Origin: Mucor racemosus
Lineage: Eukaryota; Mucoromycota; Mucoromycetes; Mucorales; Mucoraceae
Direction of reading: 5' to 3'
Assembly: GCA_027405735.1 (NCBI GenBank)
Contig: JAPEHQ010000003.1
Coordinates: forward strand, 1,426,001-1,490,000
Length of the DNA: 64,000 bases
Under the pieces are notes generated by a model. That model searched no databases, was not told the origin of the DNA, and saw only the letters and a program-made list of their open reading frames with translations. The translations under genes were made by a program, and so were the position numbers. Shown one piece after another: positions 33,870 to 44,175 of this stretch; the stretch's first letter is position 1; each line of letters starts with the position of its first letter.

Positions 33870-36193
33870 CCTGTTTGGCAACACTAAAAGTATTTATGTC
33901 TTTTTAAATTAATGTTTGTAATACACAAAATCGACTGATTTGGAACTATTTTTCTGTTTTCTTCCCCACTCTTTACTCAGATCTTTTATTTATGTTTAAA
34001 ACTACAACAAAAAAGAGCAATATTTTTTATAAACTGAAATCAAGTAGCAGGTACAAGTACATGATGTTTTTCCTATTGTTTATTTGGAAATAAATTATTG
34101 ACTATTAATGTTAAAGGCGTGTTATGATATTTTTCTCGAACAAAAAAGGCATCCAAGACGTGGTCATTTTGTTTCATCATCTACGTTATAACAATGCTTT
34201 TTTGGTGTAAATTCGATATCTACCTGCAGAAAAATTGGTGGTTATAAAAGTATGTATAAATATTTACAGTAATAAGCTTGAATCAAGTGGATACAGCATC
34301 CTAAATTCTTGAAAAAGTTCTCAAGTATTATAAAATCTCTTATTTTTAAGACTTACAAAGCTTACAAGCGGAATGTTAATTTAGAAAATTATTTTTGTCC
34401 AGATCATCAATTTTGACATTTTTCAATTTTTTTTTTTTGGTTTTGCAAATCTAGAGTTAATTATGCTACCAATTATAAAAACAAAAAAAATACACATATG
34501 CAGAAATTAGCGCTCTATTTGCTCAATAAAAAATAATAAACATTTCTATCGCAAAATATAACATGAAAATCCTTTAACCAAAAAACCGTTTTTGGGGCAA
34601 AAGTACAAAGTTTCATTATTAAACTTTTAATATTAGGCTTTTATAAAAATATATATTAGTCATGGCTACAATTTTCTCTCACAATGTAGTATATTTAAAC
34701 GTTGATTTTGGTATCAAAAATTGATTTTTCTGTTTTTTGATAAAAATCATGAGTGTTGGTAAGGATAAAATGAGCCACCGAAAATGTCCGCTACAAAATC
34801 TGAATTTTCAGACCGTACATGGTTAAATATAAGAAAAGCTAAAAAACGCTTTTTTATTTAAAACTGATATACCATAGTATAAGAGACTTAGCCGTTCAAT
34901 CTTGCTGTCTTGCTATGCTCAATTACGGCGTGGCTCTACGGGCTCGCTTTTGCAAATTTTTAATAAATGTATGATATGACAAACTGTTTTTCTGGTAGAA
35001 AAATGCATATTTCTATGATAACAGATATTGCCTATTCTGTTTAGTTTATGGGTTGATGTGCTGTAATGCTGCTTTTACATTGGCTGAAATATGCAATTTA
35101 GCAGGGTCTCAAATGCGCTAAATAATGTAAAGCCTTGAAAATCCTTTTCTACGCGTGTTGTTTCTCTCTTTTTGTTTTCATATTCCAAGATATATTTACC
35201 GTTTGAAAAGGCATATCAGATTATCAAGCTGGTATTCTTTTCGTTTGTCTGAATACGCATGCTAACATAAGGTACTGATATTTTTAATATATGTAACAGT
35301 CTATATTAGAGACTGATATTCTCATTTAATCGCATTCTAAGGTCAAATATCATTATTCACTATTGTATTGTGGGACGTATTTTTTGATTATCAGATCAAA
35401 TCGAAGGCAATGATAATAGTTATATTTATCAATGAAAAGCTAGAACTGGCTGCAAACCAAAGAAATATTCCAGGAAAGTGATAAAATTCCAAATGGTATA
35501 GAAACAAAATAAATAATAATCTAATCTCTTGTCTAGTAACCATAGTTTTGATCATAGATACTGTATACTCGAAAACAAATCTTTTTACAGCTGACAATCC
35601 GTAAACTAAACTAGTAAGCTTAATAAAGAAGGTGAATTTGTTTGAATTTTATGAGTGATGATGTAACATCTATAATCTTAGATTTAGCTTGCATATAAAT
35701 TTAAGCACTAAGTGTTATTTAAGTTTATGCTCTGGCAAAAACCATAGTTGCTGTAAGCATTATATCTATAAACATATTTACAAATAATAATAGTCGTAAA
35801 TGTATTGGCTCTTGCATGTATTGCTCTACATCAAGAAAGTCGTATTGAATTGTATTGTCTATAATCTATATTATCAATAAAAGTGAATGGAATTTAAAAA
35901 CACATTCCAATAAAAAATACAATGGAGTTTTGAGAAAGGCATGATGCTCATATTTCATATACAAACCAATTTGTGCTCATACGATCAGCTCATTATACTC
36001 ATACATGGTCAGATTTTATTATTATGTACAAATAAGGATAATGATATGCTTATGGGCAATTCTACTATTATGCACACATGCGATTAATGTCATGCACATG
36101 GACAGAATCTAATATAATTCTTCTTCCTTCCCATACAGGCTTAGCGTTGTGCTCGTGTGCAGTTTCTTCTGTTGTTCCCGCGTTCATATTGTT

Positions 36194-37258
36194 TGCAGTG
36201 GAATTACATACTAAAAACGCTTAATAAAAATAAAACAACCTAAATTCCAAGTGTCGTTCATAAGATATGATGCCACTTGAAATGTGAACAACAATAATAA
36301 ACAAACGCTTCAATTGAACACAATAACAAACGCATGCTAAAAATATGAAATGCCCTTTTTGAACCATACATTTCGTGTAGATGATAGCACCCTTGATCAC
36401 GGAGCAATCAATTACACAAATGACATATATATCAAAACAGGATTCTATCCAAATCAATAACGATAATAAGCAAAAATATCAATTTAGTCAACTACTCATC
36501 TATATCGAAGTTGCACTATCAATATAAATAAGATTCAAGCATATAAAAACTACCCCTTAAAAATCAAGGTTACATAAAGTAGATATAACAGAAATAAACA
36601 AAACAACCATTTCCCAAAAGGTCGATATTGTCACACTTGACATACAATTCCTTATGGTCAATGCTCTACACAATTTACCCCTTAAAATATCAAATCAATA
36701 ACAATGTACTGAAAACTGGAAGATTACTAAATATATATCCATTCAAGTCTGATGGTATCCAAGTTCTCCAAATCACTATAAATACCCTCATACTTTTCAA
36801 TTATTTTGACTCTTCAGAAATCTTTTGTAATAAAAACTTTAGCTGATTATAATTGTATTTCTACTGCTTTTATTTTTATATTTTTTTTATTTTAGTAAAT
36901 AACTGATTTATCAAAATATGTTTAGGTCAAATATAATTAGAAATTTAATCAAGTAAAGAGATATCGTTTATTGGAATGAAATTAATAGGGTTTATATACT
37001 ATTTGATTTGGGGAATTAATGGTGTGGTAAGGTAGTTTAGATGTTATTTAATAGTAATATATCATGTTGGTATATCATGTTGGAATATCGCACTGGCGTA
37101 TTATGCTTTTGTACCATGCTTCTATACCATGCTTTTAGGAGTATTGTATAGTTAATATTTAATTAACTTCCGGTTCCGGATCTGTTATTGTTTACTTTTT
37201 CGGATTTGACATGATCGGGTTTAAGAATGATACATCAATAACATCGTCATTTACTGCA
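36194..37258. mobile_element. solo LTR of an LTR retrotransposon
   Basis: A 1065-bp insert begins TGCAGT and ends ACTGCA, so it has TG...CA ends within a 6-bp inverted terminus. It is flanked by a 5-bp direct duplication TTGTT (36189-36193 and 37259-37263). The empty site is visible in repeat A copy 2 at about 30232 (CATATTGTTATC). No internal coding region or second LTR is present, so recombination between two LTRs probably removed the rest. The minus-strand frame at 36221-36457 is not convincing. Confidence 0.8.
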
Positions 37259-37384
37259 TTGTTATCGTTTTAGCCATATTCAGTGGGTACAACAGCTCAA
37301 GCTATAGTGTGCAGCCCACCTGGGTACAACAAAATCATCCTGTGCAGCACCGGTTGGCCGTCGTAGTCATATTCTTATTAGTTT

Positions 37385-38420
37385 TGGTAAAAGAGTAGAC
37401 TTTAGAATTTTCGCTAAATTGAGCAGCATTTTGTTTTACATTCATGCCATTGAGCTCGTTAAGCTCTCTTGGATTCAATTAAATACTTTTCAAAATATTG
37501 ATTTTTCGTGGAGATATTCTCAAAAATGTGTATAAAGAGGGTACCTTCGTTTCTAGCTTCAATTTTTCCCCTGTATATCCTCACCCCAAATTCTGAATTT
37601 GAAATCTTTTTGACAAAAATCTTGTTTTCTCTACGGAAAATGTAGCTAGAGGATTCAGCAATGGCTCTATCGATAGATAATTTTGCTGCATAGCTTGTCC
37701 AATATTTATATTTGAAACGACCATATAAAAAGTGATGTCTATATTGTAAAAACCTTCAAAATTTCAATGGCATTTTAGCTAAAATTTAATGTGAAACATT
37801 TGTCTGAATTTTGTCTAGATGAATGGAGAATTTGAAAACATAAGAAAAAAATTTAATACACTAGTCCAAATTATTTTGCAATTCATGAGCTATTAAACGA
37901 TTTTGGTTTTTGAATCATTTTTCGTTCATTTTGATAATAATAATAATAAACTGATTTCGGAACTCAGTTATCATAGGCTTTAAGCTATAACGTGAACTAT
38001 TATTTTGATTATATCGATGAAAAATCGATATTTTTTGCTGAAATAAAAAAATACAGGGTATCTTGCAGTTGAATCTATCGTTTGAATACAAAAAGTTACT
38101 ATTTCCAATTTGATGCTTAATTTTTACAATCAATTTTGGGACAATTTTGAACAATCTTAAGCTAATGCACTAATATTTCTGGTATTAATCTTTTTATTTT
38201 TGGACAAATATCAATTGCCCATAGAAGGAAGGCACATCTTTTTTAAAAATGTGATAGAAATCTACTCAATATTTCGCGAGAGGATTCGAAACCCACTTGA
38301 AACCTACTTTTTACAACCTTAAAAAATCAGCAACATAAATCCTATCTCGATGAACCTTATTTCTAGTAACTTTTAACTCTACAAAATAATAGGTACACAT
38401 ATTTGACACAATGGATTCGA
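37385..38420 (+). repeat. dispersed repeat B, copy 2
   Basis: Diverged inverted partner of about 5520-6540. Joined directly to the right end of repeat A copy 4, as 30345-30580 is joined to copy 2, which suggests that A and B are parts of one larger element. No conserved coding frame. Confidence 0.7.
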
Positions 38421-40644
38421 ATAAAAACCCACGCAAGCTATTGTGTGTCGAGAAAATCATTTCCAAAGTGCGACTGTAGTTTGCTACACACTTTTATCAA
38501 AAACAATTAAAATACAAAGAAATAAGGTCGAGACATTTTATTTTAAATATACCAAAAACTGTGTCTCACAATAGCTATGATACAAAGAAACCAATTTCCT
38601 TCTGAGTAAATTCATTTATGCGTGGTTTACGTGGTCAAGGCGCAAAAAGTGTAATGTTTCAGGAATGTTGTTTGCAGACATCATGTATTCGATGCTGCTT
38701 TTGCGGTACCCATAATTTTAAAATAAAATAAAGAAATGTATGTACCCCAGAAAAAAAAGCAGAATGCTAAATAAATATTTATTTGTTTTCATTGAAGAAA
38801 AATCTCTGAGACTTAATAATTCTGTAACATGTAACAAATCAACAAAATTGCATATAAATAATATACAGTACTTTACAGTTTATATGGAAGCAAAAAAACT
38901 TTTTTTTTTTTCGTGCGTTTTATTAATTAATTAATAATACATGTGGATGTAGTGAGTATTTTATATATAAATGTGGGTATATTCAGAGGATTGGTAACAA
39001 ATTTCTTTTTTCCTCTCAAATTTTGAATGGTGTTTAAATAGCATCTTATTTTCTTAAAAGACTACATTGCTTTCTACTATGTCCATACTATGCAAATCAA
39101 ATAAAAATTTTAATTTTTTTCCTGCATCAGAAGCTTATAAGGCATTGAATTATATATTTATATACCTGTCCACAATGATCACTAGTTTATATAAAAATCA
39201 GTTAACAAGAGAAATCAATATGGAATGCTTTATTTCCTTACCATTGTCCTCCTGATAAATTGACAGGCTTGACTGGATTAGGCATGATAAATGATGAAAA
39301 AATAAAAGAAATAAAAAGAGTATAAAATAAAGAAAGACTAAAAAAAAACAACAACAATGAAAGGTAAAATTTTGTATTCTTTATAAGCCAATTTTTGTTT
39401 GTTTGTAAGGTGTATAAAATGTATGTCAAAAATGCGGGGGGAGGGTTATTTTTGAAAGATTAAACTAGGACAACAAACAAGTTGATAATCTCTTTTTTTT
39501 TTCAGGAAAAACCTTGAATCTTTTTTTGTGAAACTGCATTGAAGAGAACAAGAAACTTCAAGATTTCTCGGGATTACCTTTAAGGTGTGCTCAAACATCT
39601 TTGTACCTTGTTATTGTTTATTGTCATATGTTAGGGCTTACCCCAAATATATATATATATATATTTAATTTTTAGTAAAGATGAATATAATAGTAAAACC
39701 AAATAGTAAATATATGACATACATGTATAGCAAAATTAGCATAGATTTAGACAGATATGTCAGTTTAATTGAGAATCCTACGTAGTTTTATGCAAAGCTA
39801 AACTCACTTGAAACATAAAACTCAATTTTATCGAAACCCTTTTCGTACATGCAAAGTCCACCTCCAATATGTTTATATTCGATTTGTTTGAAGCTTTCAT
39901 AGTTAATATATGTTTGAAATATTGGTATTATAAATAAATAAATTGAGTCACTTTGTTTATCAATATCATAGCAACTGTTGACAATGATTCCTCAAGGAAT
40001 AATATTGAACTTTAAGAATATATATTTATAATATATGATCATGAATTGGTACCTGAATTACTTTGCTGTTTCTAAAAATGGCCAATTTTTTTATTCAGTT
40101 ACCATGGTAACAGCAACTGTCAATTTTGATTAAATCTGTTCCTGATTATTATGCAAGCTTTGATTTAATTTGTCAAAAGAGATGATTTTATTGATCATAG
40201 TAGTGTATCAGGCGATATTCAGCCTATTCTTTTTAGTTTGACAAACAATAATGCTGCATTGCATATGTAAAGCACTCGAAAATGACGACGGAAAAAGAAA
40301 GTGCTTCACTTATCATCACATTAATAACGCTAATTTACACATAATTACAGTTAGCATATTGCCATTCTTTTAAGATCCTATTAAACAAATTATTAAAGCA
40401 ACGTTCTTAACCTTTTTTTTTTTTTTTTTTTTGCTTGTGATACATTGATACGAGGAGGCGGAATCTCGGAGTTGCCTTTTATGAAACGTGGTTCTACAGT
40501 ATAACAGAGGATTTTCTTTATGCGCTCCAACGCGAATTGGTAAACGATGAGAGGCGTGTGCCCCCCTTTAGTGTTTTAATTTTTCCCCTTTTCTTTTGAT
40601 TTTTTTTCTATATTATCTACTCTCTTTTTAATTCATTCATTGAG
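38421..40644. other. gene-poor interval upstream of the MFS transporter
   Basis: About 2.2 kb. A possible tiny exon lies on the minus strand at 39285-39242 (MPNPVKPVNLSGGQ then a GTAAGG donor), with weak support. A T-run lies at about 40411-40432, and pyrimidine-rich sequence with CCCCCT precedes the ATG at 40645. Nothing else seen. Confidence 0.45.
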
Positions 40645-42982
40645 ATGAAGGGCGACGAATCTATTGAAATAGCAAGAAGCTCAAATGAATGGCAGAGTGG
40701 CCAACAACAATCGATTCAGCTTGATGAACTTGGAAGTGATGATTATGAAGAGGAGACAGTAATAAAGCAGTTCAATCGTATTGATGAAATTGAACTAGTT
40801 CATCGTTTAGATAAAAGATTATTACTCTTTGCCATGTTTGGAAACCTTGTAAAGACTTTAGATAATACCAACCTGGGTAAAAATTTGTATTATAATTCAA
40901 TAGTATTTAAGCTTTTCTCAAACTTATAACATAATCAGGAAGTGCATTTATCAGTGGTATGGAAGAAGAACTAAATATAACAGGTTTACAGTATAATTGG
41001 ATGGGTGTTTTATTCATGATTGGTTATTTAACGTAAATATACAAGCATATATATCAAATCTTTCATCTGTTATTGACTTTTTTGGATTGTAGAATGCAAA
41101 TTCCATCCAATATTTTATTATCTAATTGGAAACCGTCAAGATACTTGCCTGCTTTAGAAATAATTTGGTGTATACTAACAATAGCTATGGCTTGTGTTCA
41201 ATCTGTACACGGCGTCTATGTGATACGATTTTTACTTGGTTTGGCTGAAGCAGGCTTTTATCCTGGCGTAAATTCGTATTTATTCAATATAAATGGGCTC
41301 CTTGCGTATCTAATTTCTGTATTTTATTTATTAGATTATATTTCTAATTGGAACATGGTACACAAAGAAGGAATTGGGGAAACGATTGGCTTTAGTAACT
41401 ATATGCGGATCATTCGGGAGTGGTCTAAGTGGTGTTGTACAAGCCGTCATGTTGAAAACACTTGATGGTACATTTGGGATTAGCGGGTAAAGATACATTG
41501 TATTTATTTAAGAGAAAGCTTATTTCTCATCTACATTTATATATATATATATAAATATATATATAGTTGGCGGTGGATGTTTCTGTTTGATGCTAGTGTC
41601 ACTTTAGTATTAGCTGTATTAGGCTATCATTATCTACCAGATTACCCTCATAATACTGAATGGTTAGATCAATCAGAAAGAGATTTAGCTATTCATAGAA
41701 TGGGCATTGATAATTCAAAAGAAGGACAAAAATTAACAGCAAGTAAGCGAACGGACAAGGTCAAAATGTTGTTAAAAAACAAGTATCTATATCCATTTGT
41801 CATCAGTTGGGCTTCTTTACATCTTTCATTAGGGGCAGCTCATGTACTTGGTATTGTGGCCAAGAAAATTGGATATGATGCAGTAACCGCTAATTTATTG
41901 ACTACGGTAAGATATTCCAGTGCACTTTTTGATATATTTCTTACTCATTAATGCAGCCTGATACTATTATTACAATGATTTTTGGCTTATTGAATGGGTT
42001 TATGAGTGATAGATATAGCACTCGAGTGTGGTAAGATGTTTCCAAAGAGAACAATGTGCAATTACAGTGCTAAAATTAATAAATATTAGGTGCATTGTCA
42101 TTCCAGCAACCTTTGGCTTAATTGGCATGTGGTAAGAAGATTGCAGTGTTGCTTTTCGGGAAGAGAAAAAAATCACACAGATTCAGGAACGCATTTTATG
42201 CATCTTTAAAGAGTTTTCATGAATGATGCAAAGCTGATGAAAATAATTGGTAAAATTTGAAGTGTTTAGCAACATGTCAAGTGTTGGTTTGCATTTTTTA
42301 TTTTTTAAAAGAATGCTAAATATCATAGGAAATGCATCTGAAATGAAAGCCTGACAAGTGCTTTTTTTTCTCATTCCTTGGACATTGTTTAAAGAAAAAC
42401 TTGAGATGTACTAATTATTTATTTTATAGTTCTTTGACAGCCTTTGTCCAGCCATTCTGGATATTATACATAGCCTTTTTAGTAATGCATGCTGGCCTTG
42501 GGTCACAGACTTCGGTAATTCTCAAAGAAAAATGTATCTAAATTAAAATTAATACATTTAGTAGACAATCATGACATGGGCAAGTGAGACGATATCGACG
42601 AACAGCGAAGTTCGAGCAATGGCTATTGCTATTATGAATACTTCTTCTTCTTTGATGTATACTTGGTCACCTTTAGTCTTATGGCCTGTTACTGATGCAC
42701 CTTATTACCGTAAATGCGCATACTTGAATCGATATTAAACCTTTATTAACACTTTAAACAGATAAAGGGTTTACGGTAGCTAGCTTCCTTATCATTTTGT
42801 TTATTTGTAGCATGTTGTATGTATCTTATATGCAAAAACAGGATGGCACACAAAAGAGATCGAATTCAAATGATTTCACAGACCAACAAGAAATGGTTGC
42901 ACCACTGTTACAAGAGGCACAAGAAGAATATAATGATGGAGAGCGTTTGCATGGTAAGATGAATAGAGCCGAAATGACATAA
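40645..42982 (+). CDS. MFS anion/allantoate-type permease (Dal5-like)
   Basis: Ten exons: 40645-40876, 40939-41032, 41093-41267, 41335-41486, 41567-41906, 41957-42030, 42090-42131, 42430-42514, 42565-42709 and 42762-42982. They total 1560 nt, 519 residues. All introns are GT-AG and 50-80 nt except intron 7 (42132-42429, 298 nt). Family marks after splicing: KTLDNTNLGSAFISGMEEEL (helix 1 and loop), MQIPSNILL, RFLLGLAEAGFYPGIIFLIG followed by WYTKKELGKR, and GWRWMFLFDASVTLVLAVLG. The ~65-residue N-terminal cytosolic tail is acidic; the C-terminal tail is polar. This subfamily imports organic anions such as allantoate, nicotinate or vitamins across the plasma membrane; the substrate is not predictable. 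Without splicing it looks like disconnected small frames. It converges on the STYX-like gene, 186 bp apart. Confidence 0.85.
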
Positions 42983-43168
42983 TAGACCTTCTGATGATGG
43001 TTATTTAGATACTATTCATGTTATTGATGATACCAATAAAAGATTGACGACTTAGAATCAAGGAGGGAAAAAGAGATGCTATTGCGATTATTATATTGCT
43101 TTCACTCAACAAAGCAACACATTTTCTTGGTATTTTTATTATTCTTATATATTAAGCTACTGTATATC

Positions 43169-44047
43169 TTATAATAATGTCGATGAATATCCTGCATTCA
43201 TATTAGCATTGACACCATTTTGTTGTTGTTCTTCTAATCCATAAAATCTCTTGGTTTCTCCGTAACTTTGCTGTTCACTATTCGTATCTCCACTCTCATC
43301 ATCATCATTATCATCAGGTCCAGATCGTCGCCGTCTTCTTTTCACTCCATCCTCCTCTTCATTTCCCGTTAAGGTTTGACGTGCTTTGTATATAGGTTCA
43401 TACTCCTTTTTGTTTTTTAAAATAACAATATTAACGCCTTGAAAACAAAATAAAAACAAAATTATAAATCATACTTTAAGTTGGCTTTTGAATCCGTCAT
43501 TTGGATTGATACAAAGTCTTTTTGCTTGCACAAAATGATAAGCCTGTGAAGCATCTATTCTGTATCTCTCCATAATGTATGCGATAGCAAACGTTGGACT
43601 ACGTGACATGCCACCATTACAACAAACAACGACTTTTCCTTGATTTGATATAACATTGTCAATAAAAGTAGACGTGTTTGGAAAGTACTGTATAAGATTT
43701 TGAAGATTTGAATCGCTCACAATAAATCGTTCAAATCCAAAATATTGTGCAAGTGTATCTGTTCGAAATAATTTTGCTTCATTCTGGTCTATGAAGCATA
43801 CGATATGAGTAATGCCGTTCTTCTTTAGTTCTTCTATTTGACGGCAAGCTGAAAAGGGGCCTAAATAAAGACCAGGCTATATGTATCACTGTTGTCAAAA
43901 GGATGCTTACAATCGAAATTTTCAAATAAATCCACTTACAACAATTTCTTGTATTTCTCTTCTCATTTCATAATGCCAATCATCCATAGCAGATTGAGCA
44001 TTTGCAAAGAAATCATCACTGTAATGAGGCGATAAGTCAGTTGGCAT
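43169..44047 (-). CDS. STYX: STYX-like dual-specificity phosphatase with a catalytic Cys
   Basis: Three exons: 44047-43940, 43876-43475 and 43405-43169, with introns of 63 and 69 nt. Total 747 nt, 248 residues. The DSP domain covers about 37-190. The P-loop is VVVCCNGGMSRSP, giving C122-X5-R128; Asp91 (VSDSNL) is placed as the general acid. AKRLCINPNDGF and QLKEYEPIYKAR after the P-loop are diagnostic of the STYX family (ERRFCINPN...QLQEYE in animals). Animal STYX is a pseudophosphatase with Gly at the catalytic Cys position. Here Cys is present, but the usual preceding His is also Cys. The C-terminal ~60 residues are charged (KRRRRRSG, DDNDDD) and end in an Asn/Gln-rich tail, possibly nuclear. 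Animal STYX affects ERK and FBXW7; the role in fungi is unknown. Confidence 0.85.
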
Positions 44048-44175
44048 TTTTATTTTTATTTTATAATCGCTGATTCTCAAGAATACGAAAGAAAGAGAAA
44101 TAAAGAAAAAAGGAGCCTTTATATGCAACACAGTTGATAATTGAAAGTAGTCCGGGTTCATATTTTTATTTAGAA

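Larger units (their letters stand above)
33740..37375 (+). repeat. dispersed repeat A, copy 4, carrying a solo LTR
   Basis: 33745-34203 matches 9545-9998 (except for an expanded AAC run at 33838-33869). 34260-35110 is the common core. 35110-36193 plus 37264-37375 is the right arm shared with copy 2. The WD40 exon segment is absent. The right arm is interrupted by a 1065-bp solo LTR at 36194-37258. Repeat B copy 2 follows directly. Confidence 0.75.

Noticed and set aside
36221..36457. 78-codon frame within the solo LTR
   Set aside because: Cys/Val/Ile-rich translation of AT-rich LTR sequence, no domain.
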